Source: Litoditis marina (lineage: Eukaryota > Nematoda > Chromadorea > Rhabditida > Rhabditidae). Taken from it: a stretch of DNA of 64,000 nucleotides. The translations under genes and the position numbers were made by a program. Under the pieces are notes generated by a model, which was not told the DNA's origin, did not search any database, and worked only from the letters and a program-made list of their open reading frames with translations. The DNA is taken from positions 12,238,446-12,302,445 of the forward strand of contig OZ038433.1 of the NCBI GenBank assembly GCA_964036275.1. Direction: 5' to 3'. This document shows, piece after piece, positions 48,685-60,573 of this stretch (position 1 is the first letter of the stretch; each line of letters starts with the position of its first letter).

Positions 48685-49059
48685 AAGGGTGTCTATATCT
48701 ATCCTAGTTGTAGCTTTTCTGCTTTCGAGTTTCTATCGACTGTCTTTTAGACTTCGCTGCATTTCAGTCCACGTTTCAAGAATTGTGATGTGCTTCGAAA
48801 TTAAACTACAAAAAACTTTAAAAACTCTCTTATCTGAAGTTTTAACCCAAAGTGCTAAGTACTATCCAAGATTAGTCGAAAATTAACCTCGTTCTCAAGT
48901 GTAGTTAAACTTGTTACAAGTTGGCATCACAAAACTCACCCATAGCATACGTATTGATTTATCGATTGATTACGTCAAGGGGGCGGTGCGTCGCGATCCA
49001 TTGACTTCGTTTTCGAGTACACAATTCCAGTCATTTCTACCCTGGTCGGGCGGCGGCAC

Positions 49060-49400
49060 AAAACACTCGTACGGAGGGGGAGCTGGAAAATACTAGTAGA
49101 ATAAGGCACGTGAAAGACACGTGAAAAACACTTAAAAGTCGCGTATGAACCGTGTTAAAGTCACGTAAATGTCACGTTAAATCCATCCAAACAGTAGTGG
49201 GAAGGGGGAGCTGGAACACATCAATAGAGTCACGTTAAAGTCACGTAGATGTCACGTAAAAGACACGTGAAATACGCGTAAGACTCGTATGGAGGGGGAG
49301 CTGGAGTGGATTGGTAGAGTCACGTGGAAGACATGGTCGAAATCACGTGAGAGTCACGTAGAATTTAGGTGAAAAGCACGTCAAAGTCCTGTATGAATTT
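49060..49400. repeat. CACGTG/TCACGT motif array
   Basis: Over 20 copies of TCACGT, CACGTG or close variants occur within 340 bp, spaced about 10-12 bp. Three G-rich boxes (GGAGGGGGAGCTGGA or close) at about 49,072, 49,203 and 49,290 mark a degenerate longer unit. CACGTG is an E-box. Confidence 0.6.
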
Positions 49401-49719
49401 CGTGCTTATCACGGAAACTTCTAATAAAGTAGAATGCGTGAACCACATCACGAAAGAAAAAGTGTGCACATAGTGTCCCGATAGCATCTTTTCCTATTTC
49501 AAATCCTTCCTGCACACTGAATTTTGTTCATACCCTGCTCGAGTCACCTTACATTTGAATATTCATCATTACACCACGTTATTAACTTTATTTAATTTTA
49601 CACATTTCAAGTGACTGTTTGCCAGAACAATACACTGTTGCTTTAACCCGCTGTATTTGTAGTTTGAACCCATTTTTTTCTGTTTCGAGATCAAAGTACA
49701 TTCGAGATTTGGTCGGTCC

Positions 49720-49960
49720 CTCTAGCAGATATGTTCATTTCTGCCCCCCTTTCAGTCAGCTTATTGACAGCTTACATCAGAATATTTCCAATTCATCCTC
49801 ACACGTTATCGAACTCTAATTTATTTCACACAAGTTCAGTCACTTGAAGCATGTTAAACACATCAGAACTCAGAAACGCTTACTTCACGTGACTACTCAA
49901 TTTACTTCTAGTATATGTTCATTTCTGCCCCCCTTCGAGTCAGCTTATTGGCAGCTTCTA
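49720..49960. repeat. Direct repeat flanking a family B MITE
   Basis: ATATGTTCATTTCTGCCCCC and TCAGCTTATTGACAGCTT near 49,729 recur at about 49,913. The deleted MITE copy (49,833-49,914) lies between them. Confidence 0.5.
49833..49914. mobile_element. MITE family B, copy 5 (internally deleted)
   Basis: Both ends are present (CAGTCACTTGAAGCATG and CACGTGACTACTCAATTTAC), but about 40 bp of interior is missing. Confidence 0.6.
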
Positions 49961-51039
49961 ATAACAGTTGCATGGCTCGTTTGGCGACCTCATTATGCCC
50001 AAACGACCCCCTTACTTCACAGGGGTAGTGGAGAGAGGGGAAGGGTAACCAAAGATCAAAGGTCACGTTTTCACGTGAAATTACACGTTTTTCGTGAAAA
50101 CCTCCAAGATTGAATCTATTCAAATGGAGTTAGGTTTATAACCAAAGTTTTTTTATAGGAAATCGTAAAGGTGTGAACGGTTTCACTGCATTCATCACAC
50201 TTTCCCTTTATGCATTTAACATTCATCGTTGAACCGAACATTTGCCGCCAATGACTCAGATTTCATGGAAACATGAATGTTTTGAGAGCGTTTTCGCAAC
50301 TTGAAAGAATATAAATTTTACTGAAACGTTTTTCAAACGTTTTTTCAAATACCGAAACGGCAATTCGATCCCTGTGTTTTTTGGACGTGATTCAAAGTTT
50401 TAAAGGTATTGCCAGACTCTACTATTAGAAGGCACAGATCTGATTTGCAACTAATCAAGATGTTTTTTACCACTTTCATGAATCTTTATCCCCAGTTAAT
50501 TGAAATTTTAATTTGCAACCAACTTGAAACATGAGTTTGTACCAGATAGGTTGTCATAGTGATAGACTCATTCTCTGTAAAACTACCCCTGGACTACAAT
50601 ATTTGACATTTTTGATGGAAAGTTTTTATAGTCGAGTTATTAATGAATGCTTTTACGTAGACGCTACAACACAGTATCAATATTCCCCCGGGTTTCCAAC
50701 TAATTGCATCACAAGATATTATTGTTGGCAGCAAACTTGAATTACTAAGTGAGCAAGTAATTGTCGAAAAATGCTCCCTTAGCTCAATAGCTGATGTACC
50801 ATACTATCTGACTCTTTAAGGCTACTATTGTAATCCTATCGGGAGTCCTAGAGTCCTATAACTCAAACGTTTCACAGAATAGTATTCATACGTATACGAA
50901 CGTATAGAAGAATCTTTCTGAAACGTTTGTCAAGCGGTGTTCTAATTGAGCTCTTCGCATATTTTTCTTAGAACTTATATGCCGGCACACAGCAGTAATT
51001 TAGATCTACAGTATACTGTCACCGTTCCTTTGATGACGA

Positions 51040-51089
<50 letters not shown>
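51040..51089. repeat. (TA)n microsatellite
   Basis: About 25 TA units with one TG interruption, between two related flanks (GATCTACAGTATACTGTCACCG and GATCTACAGTATACCACTAACG). Confidence 0.9.
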
Positions 51090-51092
<3 letters not shown>

Positions 51093-51251
51093 GGTATACG
51101 GTAGTTGTGGTGAGATCTACAGTATACCACTAACGTTCATTTGACGATGACTATGTCCCAACTACTAACTAGATACGGTAGTTGGTTGAAAGCTTTCAGC
51201 TGAGATTTCAGCCTCGTTTCCTTTGGGAATAGAAGAACTTCGTTGAAAGGG

Positions 51252-51328
51252 TCAGATACGCAACTCAAACTGATTCAATTTACGCAACAGGGCCGAAATT
51301 AGAGAGACGAAATCTGCGAAAGAAGTAG

Positions 51329-51360
<32 letters not shown>

Positions 51361-51938
51361 TAGAGGGGAAATGAGAGAAAGACAACCGAACAAAAGAAAA
51401 GTACAGAGAGGACGAGGGAGAAAACTTGAAAACATAGAAAATTCACACAGTTCAATTTCACGTTTTTTGAACGTGATTGATAATTGTACACGTTTTACTA
51501 GAGCAGTTATCGTTCCGAAACTTTCGTCAGTTTGAAATCTGACCTTCGTATATTTTGGGTGGAATAGTGTCGACGGGTCGGTACATGGAGGTCGGTTGCG
51601 CGGGATGTGACAAACCTGGAAAACTCAATAATTCGTAAATTCTAATAGAATATGATTTTATTCATTCTATTGTGTATCGAGTTGGCGTCTAGAGTGATAT
51701 GCATTGTTCAATAAAGTGTTCAGTGCTTTGCTTCTCAAATTTATTTTTGCGACACTGCAAAAATAGTTTTTCCTATAGTTTTCTATGGATTTTGTAAACC
51801 TAGCTAAGAAATGAACGAAATTTACCTGATGGATTTCGATAAAGTGGGCATCTTTTTATTCTTTTGCATACAATTGAAATCAGGACAATTGAGAGACAGA
51901 TCCCAATCAATGAGCACAGAATTATCACCGCCAGATAA
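51252..51938 (-). CDS. 3' exons of a probable single-pass membrane protein
   Basis: Three minus-strand exons fit in phase: 51938-51826, 51615-51544, 51313-51252 (stop). The first encodes YLAVIILCSLIGICLSIVLI, a clear transmembrane segment, followed by basic CKRIKRCPLYRNPS, as expected on the cytoplasmic side. The tail has PPKIYEDFVSLISALLRKL. Upstream exons were not found. A donor-like site at about 52,391, in the right phase (..GCVDGSDASSL), has no acceptor before an in-frame stop, so I did not include it. Family unknown. A long GA run lies in the last intron. Confidence 0.45.
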
Positions 51939-52174
51939 CTGAAAAGTACAAAAATTAGTAAACCGATTTAAAAACATCAATTTTCACACTACAAAAATGT
52001 AATTCACATGTAAAACTATTCAACATAAACTGTTTTGAAAGCAAAGTTACAAAAAATGAATTTATATTGCCGGTAATAATTTGATATTCGAACGTTTTTG
52101 TGAAACAACGTGTGAATTTACACACTCCAGAAATGTTTCTAATATCTTGATTCCGTTCTTTTCACATTTTTAAT

Positions 52175-52320
52175 ATAAAGTAGGAAGATTCCGTCCACTC
52201 CAGTGCCTAAGATGTGAACCAATCCCGTGTCAACGGTCCTTTAAACTGCAATTGAAAAATGTATTGCCGTTTAAAGGACTGGAGCGTTGCGATTGGACCA
52301 CATAATCGTCCTTCTTCAAG
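52175..52320. mobile_element. Palindromic MITE family A, copy 7
   Basis: ATAAAGTAGGA is followed by a short insertion, then the usual CCAATCCCGTGTCAACGGTCC hairpin and CACATAATCGTCCTTCTT. It sits between the membrane-protein exons and the 223-bp satellite. Confidence 0.7.
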
Positions 52321-52419
52321 TTTCACTTTTGAAAAAGTTTTGATCCCCGAATTTCGATCGAAGGCCCCGAAATGTGTGATTTTCTCACAGCGATGACGCG
52401 TCCGAACCATCGACACAGC

Positions 52420-54060
52420 CATTACCACCAGATGTGACCCGAAATCACATAAACCAGCAGATTTTGGGAAAATTAAACCAAAACTCGACGAAAATCAGTT
52501 TTCTGAGATTTATATGAAGAAAATTTAGTAGTTTTCAAATAAAGAAGGAAATACATCACTGAGAATTTAAAGACAGTTGAAATATGTTCAGTTCTAAGAA
52601 CTAGAAACTAAATTTTATGAGTTTTATGATACTCAACACCGCAATTTCCACCAGATGTGACCCGAAATCACATAAACCAGCAGATTTTGGAAAAATTGAA
52701 CCAAAATTCGACGAAGATCAGTTTTCTGAGATTTATATGAAGAAAATTTAGTAGTTTTCAAATAAAGAAGGAAATACATCACTGAGAATTTAAAGACAGT
52801 TGAAATATGTTCAGTTCTAAGAACTAGAAACTAAATTTTATGAGTTTTATGATACTCAACACCGCAATTTCCACCAGATGTGACCCGAAATCACATAAAC
52901 CAGCAGATTTTGGAAAAATTGAACCAAAATTCGACGAAGATCAGTTTTCTGAGATTTATATGAAGAAAATTTAGTAGTTTTCAAATAAAGAAGGAAATAC
53001 ATCACTGAGAATTTAAAGACAGTTGAAATATGTTCAGTTCTAAGAACTAGAAACTAAATTTTATGAGTTTTATGATACTCAACACCGCAATTTCCACCAG
53101 ATGTGACCCGAAATCACATAAACCAGCAGATTTTGGAAAAATTGAACCAAAATTCGACGAAGATCAGTTTTCTGAGATTTATATGAAGAAAATTTAGTAG
53201 TTTTCAAATAAAGAAGGAAATACATCACTGAGAATTTAAAGACAGTTGAAATATGTTCAGTTCTAAGAACTAGAAACTAAATTTTATGAGTTTTATGATA
53301 CTCAACACCGCAATTTCCACCAGATGTGACCCGAAATCACATAAACCAGCAGATTTTGGAAAAATTGAACCAAAATTCGACGAAGATCAGTTTTCTGAGA
53401 TTTATATGAAGAAAATTTAGTAGTTTTCAAATAAAGAAGGAAATACATCACTGAGAATTTAAAGACAGTTGAAATATGTTCAGTTCTAAGAACTAGAAAC
53501 TAAATTTTATGAGTTTTATGATACTCAACACCGCAATTTCCACCAGATGTGACCCGAAATCACATAAACCAGCAGATTTTGGAAAAATTGAACCAAAATT
53601 CGACGAAGATCAGTTTTCTGAGATTTATATGAAGAAAATTTAGTAGTTTTCAAATAAAGAAGGAAATACATCACTGAGAATTTAAAGACAGTTGAAATAT
53701 GTTCAGTTCTAAGAACTAGAAACTAAATTTTATGAGTTTTATGATACTCAACACCGCAATTTCCACCAGATGTGACCCGAAATCACATAAACCAGCAGAT
53801 TTTGAAAAATTGAACCAAAATTCGACGAAGATCAGTTTTCTGAGATTTATATGATGAAAATTTAGTGGTTTTCAAATAAAGAAGGAAATACATCACTGAG
53901 AGATTGAAGCGAGTTGAAATATGTTCAGTTCTAAGAACTAGAAACAAAATTTTGTGAGTTTTATGATACTCAACACCGCAATTTCCACCAGATGTGACCC
54001 GAAATCACATGAACCCACAGATTTTTGGGAAAATTGAACCAGAACCAGAAAATCAGTTTT
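52420..54060. repeat. 223-bp tandem satellite, ~7.3 units
   Basis: GATGTGACCCGAAATCACAT begins units at 52,431, 52,654, 52,877, 53,100, 53,323, 53,546, 53,769 and 53,991 (spacing 223, last 222). The central units look identical; the first and last are diverged and the last is partial. This points to recent expansion or homogenisation. No open frame spans it. Confidence 0.97.
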
Positions 54061-54490
54061 ATAAAAATTTATTCTAGAAATTGTACTAAAATTCACAGAT
54101 TTCGGTAGGAAAACTCGACCGAAACTTGTCAGAATATCAGTTTTCTAATATTTTCTTCATACACTTTGTAGTAAAATAACAAAATTAAAGGTTATCAAAA
54201 AGTTTGAGGTATCTATTTGTTTAGGTGCTCAAGGAGAAGATAATCTTTAGTCTTTGTGTGTATTTGTAAATATATTGATCAGTGCAACTATTTTAGTGTG
54301 TTTTTATCATAGCCCTGCCCATTCCCCGTTTGAACCCCCCTTGCACAGCATAATAAAGGGACAAAGTGTCGATAATGGGTATGTCATATTTCAGGGCTAA
54401 ACACATGTTGTTATTGGGTCTCCTGTCATTTAGAGACAGCCGAGATTGGAGTCTATTTAACATAGCTGAGATGTGTAATAATAAACCTAC

Positions 54491-54614
54491 ACTCTTAGTC
54501 AATTGCACAGTCACGTGAAACATGTTAAACACAGCAGAACTCAGAAACGTGCAATGACAAAGTACACGATTCCTCATTTGAATGCTAACTTTACGTGATT
54601 ATGCAATTTACTTG
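54491..54614. mobile_element. MITE family B, copy 6
   Basis: CTTAGTCAATTGCACAGTCACG ... TTTACGTGATTATGCAATTTAC. It interrupts a degenerate tandem repeat (about 54,435-54,935). Confidence 0.7.
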
Positions 54615-55159
54615 CAATTTACGGCGCAAAACGTGCTCAAATTTGTTGTAGTTTGATCAGGGAAATATATGAATTTTCTCCATTACCTTTGAAACCACAC
54701 AGTCACGCCACCCAATTTAGTTAGATAGGGAGATTGTAGTCTATTTAACATAGCCGGCGAGATGTTTAATAATAAACCTATATTATGTACGGTGCAAAAC
54801 GTGATCAAACTTGTTGTATTTTGATCAGGGAAATATACTAAATTATGCTTGACCACACGTCACCCAATTTAGTTAGATTAAACATAGCTGAGAAGCCGAC
54901 AAGTGTGATAATGAACCTATACTATGTACGGCGCACGTTTACCTAGAAACCTTATACACCTAGAACTTGGGCGAACTGAAACGTGAAATTTACACGTCGC
55001 AATGGGACAATCACGTTATTTAAAGTTTATATTCTACGAAAGTTACGAATCACGCTCATCAACACAGAGATCAAACTACAAAAACAGCAAAAAAATCAAG
55101 AACCATGATGCAGTCCTCTTCTTCTTTTGCTTACTTCTTTCCCTACGATCACTTGCACT

Positions 55160-55320
55160 CCCGTACTACTTTTTCCCTCTCTTTTCTCTCCTCTCTCTTC
55201 GTTTATCTCTCTCTCTCATCTCTTTCTCTCTCTCTCTTTTTCACTCTTTCTTTTTCTTTTTTTTCTTCTTCACTTTTTTTCCCTTTTTCTTCTCCCCTTT
55301 CCCTCCCAATTTTCTCGAAA
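55160..55320. repeat. CT-rich tract
   Basis: Polypyrimidine run of TCTCTC/TTTTC. It creates long Ser/Leu/Phe frames that are not genes. Confidence 0.85.
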
Positions 55321-55428
55321 GAGACATGCGTCTGTTGGAATTTGATTGACAGAGACACTGGTCTTATATCAAAATAATATGCCGGCGGCGGGCTTTTTTT
55401 GGTTTCGAAGTAGAAAAATTTGAATGAA

Positions 55429-55640
55429 GAAAGAGAGAGGGAGAGGGACAGCGAGAGAGAGAGAGGGAGAGAGAAAGAGAGAGAGAGAGGGGAGAGAGGG
55501 GGAGAGGGTAGGTAGCGAGAGAGTAGGAAGGGGAGAGACAGAAATGTAGAGAGGGAGAGAGAGAGAGAGCAAGGGGGCAAGAGAGAGGAAGGGATACAAC
55601 GAGAGATAGAGAGAGAGAGGGGGGAAATGAGAGACAGAGA
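55429..55640. repeat. GA-rich tract
   Basis: Polypurine run of GAGAGAGG words. Together with the CT tract 110 bp away it forms an interrupted inverted repeat. Confidence 0.85.
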
Positions 55641-55935
55641 GAAATAGTAGTGTTTCTCTACCTTGAAACATGTGAACTCTCATGTACCTCTATGAATTCT
55701 GCGCGCATGCTCCCAACCCGCATTAACCAATAACAAGAGGCTAACAACTTTACACTAGTAGGGTATTCAACAATTATTTTTTCATAGAAAGTAACCAATT
55801 TTTTGTTGTAGTTTGACACCGATACACTTCATAGTTAACGGATTTCGGTCCGAAAAGTGAAGGAATCAAACTACAAACACATAGGTATAGGGCACACTAC
55901 ACCGTACAGCCTTGATTTCGAAAATAACGAACCCT

Positions 55936-56134
55936 ATATAGTCGTTGCCAACGGAAAGGCGGGAGGGTACTGTATATCTCACTTTCCGCTGTGTACGCAC
56001 ACACCTCTTCGATTCCAAAGCTTGCCGGTTATGCGCTCTTATAGCGCAGTGGTTAGCGCCTTGCTACGAAACTTTTGCTCGCAGGTTCGATTTCGGCGTG
56101 AGACAGAAATTCATAAATTTGGCACTCACTATAA
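55936..56134 (+). mobile_element. tRNA-derived SINE-like element, copy S5
   Basis: Full-length: TAGTCGTTGCCAACGGAAAG ... TATAGCGCAGTGGTTAGCGCC (A-box) ... GGTTCGATTTC (B-box) ... GGCACTCACTATAAG. Confidence 0.7.
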
Positions 56135-56600
56135 GATCATAATGTCTTTTTCGAACGTTCATATTAATAAGTAAAGAGCATCTACAGGTGTAGTACTTGT
56201 ATGTTATTTTACATTATCTATCATTAGAAGGAAAAATGTTGTTAGTATAATATCTTCATTTTCTGAGCTTACTCATCCCCCGTAAAGTCTTTTTTGAACA
56301 AGAAACCCTGTTTGAGAAGTGCTGAATGTCTTCTATATTCCACTGCTTATGAACACGAAAAAAGCCAATAAGCTCGGACAAACGAGGCTTTTTAGGGGAA
56401 TCCCCATTGAACGAATGACGAGAACGAAAAATATGTTTGTATGAACAAAAACCTGTTTTTCTATTGTTATTTTCTGCTTAATAAGTTTTTATTTTATAAA
56501 GTTTTTGCTGGCTTCCAAAATATACTCGAAATTTTGGTTAAGGCGGTGTAACGAGGCTTTTTAGGGGAATCCCGCTAAAACAACTGACGGGAAACGGCAC

Positions 56601-56732
56601 ATATACTAGTAGTAAATTGAATAGTCACGTAAGGTTAAAATTGTAAGCATTGAGGCATCGTGCACTTTGTCATTGCACGTTTCTCAGTTCTGCTGTGTTT
56701 AACATGTTTCACGTGACTGTTCAATCGACTTA
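56601..56732. mobile_element. MITE family B, copy 7
   Basis: Inverse orientation: AGTAGTAAATTGAATAGTCACG ... TTTCACGTGACTGTTCAATCG. Confidence 0.7.
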
Positions 56733-57329
56733 CAATTGACTGAGTATATGTTTATTCTGGCAAAAAGATGTTTTGATATTGTTATTGTTTGTTATTTGCT
56801 AGTAAACAGCTTTCCTGTATGGATACGAAAATTTATTTCGTCAATTTTGAGTAGATATATCGATTGGCTAGTGTTAGAAGTGAATTTTTGCTGTGTACTA
56901 ACAATTTGTAGTTTCATTGAAATGTTCAATAAACTTTTTAACTAACTTTTTTTCAATTTAAACTATTTCTCTTTTAATATTTTGTTATCAGTTAATTAGT
57001 TATTGCATCTAATAGACTATTTAATGAGATTTGACTTTTCGTTACAAGACGCAATCTTCTAATAGCTTTTTTTCAGTTTTAATCAAATAATTGGATCGCG
57101 GAAAAGAAAATGTCGCCCCATCTGAATAATGAAAAACAAAACGAATAACGCGAAAGAAAATGGCTCAATAAAATTGCGTTTTCTTGTTTTTGAAACGAAT
57201 TTTGTTCTTTAAAAGCACATTTTTTTAAATTTTAATCGGAATACCAACGTTCAAATAATAGCTCAGAGATTTTTTCATTGCTCTAATTTTTTATATCAAA
57301 ATTGTATTCATAGTCAGAAACATGACTAT

Positions 57330-57460
57330 GCTAGAAGTGAAATAGTTAGTCACTTGAAGTTAGCTCTCTAACGAAGAATCGTGCACTTTTTCATTGCACG
57401 TTTCTGAGTTATGCTGTGTTGAACATGTTTCACGTGACTGTGCAATTGACTAATAGTATA
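57330..57460. mobile_element. MITE family B, copy 8
   Basis: Inverse orientation: GCTAGAAGTGAAATAGTTAG ... CACGTGACTGTGCAATTGAC. Another copy follows 50 bp away. Confidence 0.7.
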
Positions 57461-57510
57461 TTCGAAGTGTAGATTATATGCTTAGGCACAGCTATGAAAT
57501 AATTTTTATA

Positions 57511-57636
57511 CAGTAAGTCAATTGCATATTCACATGAAACAGCTTGAACACAGCAGAAATCAGAAACGTGCAATGACAAAGTGCACGATGCCTCATTAGA
57601 ATGCTTTTCACGTGACTATTCAATTCACTTTCAGTA
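57511..57636. mobile_element. MITE family B, copy 9
   Basis: CAGTAAGTCAATTGCATATTC ... CACGTGACTATTCAATTCAC. It faces copy 8, so the pair could form a larger inverted repeat. Confidence 0.7.
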
Positions 57637-57638
57637 AA

Positions 57639-57761
57639 TTAAAGAAGGACGAGTATGTGGTCCAATCGCAACGGTTTAGTCCTTTAAACTGCAATACGTT
57701 TTTCAATTGCAGTTAAAAGGACCGTTGACACGGGATTGGTCCACATAATCGTCCTTCTTCA
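57639..57761. mobile_element. Palindromic MITE family A, copy 8
   Basis: TTAAAGAAGGACGAGTATGTGG ... CCACATAATCGTCCTTCTTC. It lies within 5 bp of a family B element (57,511-57,636). Confidence 0.75.
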
Positions 57762-58170
57762 GATTTTTCTGTTTTGAAACCCCTCAGGGTCCATAGAAAA
57801 TCAAAACATGCAGCGAGCGGGTGAATATTATGCAAATTCACGAAACGGCGAGTACATTAAAATGGCACTTTTGGGGGTGAAGGAATAATATATACAGACG
57901 AAGAAACATTCACGACCATCAAGGCACGCGGTTGGAAACTTGGTGAGAAAAAGCAGTGTTTTGGCCAAATTTATTGAGTTCCTTTCACCGTTAAAGAGGA
58001 GCAGAAAGGAAAGTTAATATGAAAGATCTTATCAAGGGAAAGCGGAGAGTATAACATTTAATTCAAACTAAGAAACTAATTTGCATACGGTTGACACGTG
58101 TTTGCCTGTTTTGGCGCGCGCAACGTTATATTTAGGTACCTCGGGGTACCTAAACTAGCTTTCCTTTCTG

Positions 58171-58188
58171 CCCCCCCCCCCCCCCCTT
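58171..58188. repeat. Poly(C) run
   Basis: About 18 C residues. Similar G or C runs occur near 24,290, 30,617, 32,795, 42,896 and 42,945. Confidence 0.85.
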
Positions 58189-59100
58189 CAAAAAACTTCT
58201 ATTTGTAAGGCACGTCAGAACTTGAAAATTGAGCAGGGAAAATATAATTCTGTAGTTGAAAGAAACGATCAAAATAGAAAAACTCTCCCGCGTAGAGTAC
58301 GATCCTGTTCACTTAGTTCTATTAACAGTTTTCATAGAAGATTTGTTTCTAATTGTTACCCAATCTGTTCAGTTCAATTGTGCCCCAAATTAATGTGCCG
58401 AAGTGTTTCAGGGTGGATATAAGAGGTGTTCCGAATTGTTTAAAAACTAGAATAATAGTATGAATAAACCCGGATTTTGTACGAAATAACCAAAAAGTCA
58501 ACGCTTGATTTGTTTGTATTTGTGTCAATCTGTTGTGCCCCAAATTAGTTTGCTCAAATGTTTCAGGGTGGATATTTCAAGCGCTTTGATTGATTGCGGA
58601 CGCGCCACCGAGCGATTGTTGAATGATGGCTCTTTCATGAAAAAATACACGCAAAACAGAAAAGACGACCAGTAGTCAGATAGGAAATATTTGTTTATAA
58701 TTTAACAAAATTTGAATGATAAAATTGTTTGAAAAGTCCTTGTTATTCAAGCTTATAAACTTCGTGCGGGTTCTTTGCACACCGGAAAAGTGTGTATACA
58801 AGTGTGAGCCAGACTTGATTGTAAAAGTGATGAAAACCCAATTTTTGAATACAGTAATACATTTTTGAACCAATATTGGGTTAAAACATAGCTTCTCTAT
58901 GAGTAAAACATAAAAAAAGTTTGAACTTGTAAAAGTCATAAAAACCCCCTTTCCCCCAAGATATATTTTGTTGTTTCCTATTGGGTTCAAAATACGCAAT
59001 ATTGCGTGGACTTGTGTCAAAACAAACCAGCCTGGGAGCAATGTTGATTAGCCCCCGAACCCCCGGATGTTAGTAGGATTTGTGGAAATAGTAGGATAAT

Positions 59101-59137
<37 letters not shown>

Positions 59138-59183
59138 AGAGAAAGAGAGAGGGAGAAAATGAGATAGAAAGAGAGAGAGAAGT
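59101..59183. repeat. (GA)n microsatellite
   Basis: A pure GA run of about 30 nt followed by interrupted GA. Confidence 0.9.
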
Positions 59184-60259
59184 TTGTAGTACGAATGGTT
59201 GCAATAACCGGGTGAACTCGGAGTCAGAAACACGTCATAAAACGTGAAAACCAATAACTTTTTTGTAAATATCCTATCTTGTTCATGCGACTTTGAGGTA
59301 CACGACTATTAAGGTATTAATGACATACTTTTGAAGCTTCACATAACTCAATAATACTATAACAGAACTTTTCAATGCGGTTCACTTATTCGTTTCATGT
59401 TTATAAACTTCATTTTCCCTACCCCAGTAGTCCATTACATTAACTTTAATTGAAATTACATGCTCAAAAGTATTCGCCTCGTGATCATAATTGCTAGAAT
59501 AAGAATAATGAAACCAAGTTTTTTTTATATCATACTTACAATCATAATTTTCCCTGAATGACCCTAAATTATGAGTTCCATGGTTATTTCATAATTTACG
59601 AGTTTTATGCCTGGGTTTTAATCGTAAGTGGTCCCGTTAGTATCTCTTGCAAGCAATCCCTAGTTAGTTTAAAAGAATCTTTGCAAGAAACGTTGCAAAA
59701 AAGTAACTCCATTGCAATAAGAAGTTTAAACAAGTGGAAAGTTCAATTGCAACCTTATAGTCGAAGCTCTGATTCTGTGTTAGATGATTTTTTTCACGCG
59801 AGAAGGTTTCAAATGTAGCAAACTACGTTTTTTTTCAGAAATACTGGTCCGAAAATAATATGTAACCAAATCTGCTGGTTACTTTTTAGTCTCCTAGGGG
59901 AAACTAGAAGTATTGGTTACTGGTTACCTCCCAAACCCTCCTATACCCCCGAAAGAGCCAAAAACTATTGCCAACTGGAGTGCAACATCGGAAAAACTGG
60001 GTGCAAAAAGCTTTGCATTTTCAATTTCCTATGCATTTTGTGGTGTTCTAGCTGTCAATAGCTGAAGAAATCTTTGTGATACATAGTGCGAGCCTCATCC
60101 ACATTCAAAGAATACTGTACTATTGTGGTGATTTCGAAACAATAACTCTGACATATGTGAGCTACATCCCGTAATTTTATCAAAATCAAATGAGATTTTC
60201 AGACGTTTTTGTAGTTTGGTCTGTCAAACTGTGTTTAAAACCTGTAACGGGAAACAAAG

Positions 60260-60383
60260 TTAAAGTAGGACGATAATGTGCACCAATCCCGTGTCAACGG
60301 TCCTTTAAACTGCAATTGAAAAATATATTACAGTATAAAGGACTGAAGCGTTGCGATTGGACCACATAATCGTCCTTCTTTAA
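60260..60383. mobile_element. Palindromic MITE family A, copy 9
   Basis: TTAAAGTAGGACGATAATGTGC ... CCACATAATCGTCCTTCTTTAA, an almost complete hairpin with TTAA at both ends. Confidence 0.8.
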
Positions 60384-60573
60384 CGAAAAATACAACTTTT
60401 AGACCGCTACCATTCGAAAATCAGTATTTCTCTGACCGTAAGCTCTGAATCCTCATTTTCAAGGGAAACGTGGAACCAATCTGCTTCCAGCTCCATTGCT
60501 GTGTTTGTAGTTTGATCTACTTGTTTTATGGTCAAAATGTGTGTACTGTGTATACAGATAAAACTACAACTGT

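Larger units (their letters stand above)
44533..51251. other. Gene-poor region
   Basis: I find no supported gene here. It contains diverged repeats built on ATTCGTC(C/T)CTCAGATTCG and TTGCTCAT (about 44,930-45,515), a tRNA-like stretch (46,690-46,760), a family B MITE, palindrome E copy 2, a CACGT-rich array and a TA microsatellite. A 132-codon minus frame at 47,090-47,488 has no recognisable homology. Confidence 0.5.

Noticed and set aside
52320..52440. Upstream exon of the membrane protein ending GCVDGSDASSL
   Set aside because: The donor phase fits, but an in-frame stop precedes it with no AG acceptor between.
52420..54060. CRISPR array
   Set aside because: Units are 223 bp direct repeats without unique spacers, in a eukaryotic genome.
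55002..55683. Long Ser/Leu-rich frames on both strands
   Set aside because: They are translations of CT/GA simple repeats; the same applies to frames at 40,943-41,311, 59,048-59,254, 62,717-62,983 and 63,131-63,545.
58676..59041. 121-codon minus-strand frame
   Set aside because: Composition is that of AT-rich DNA (Phe, Ile, Asn, Lys), with no domain and no flanking exons.
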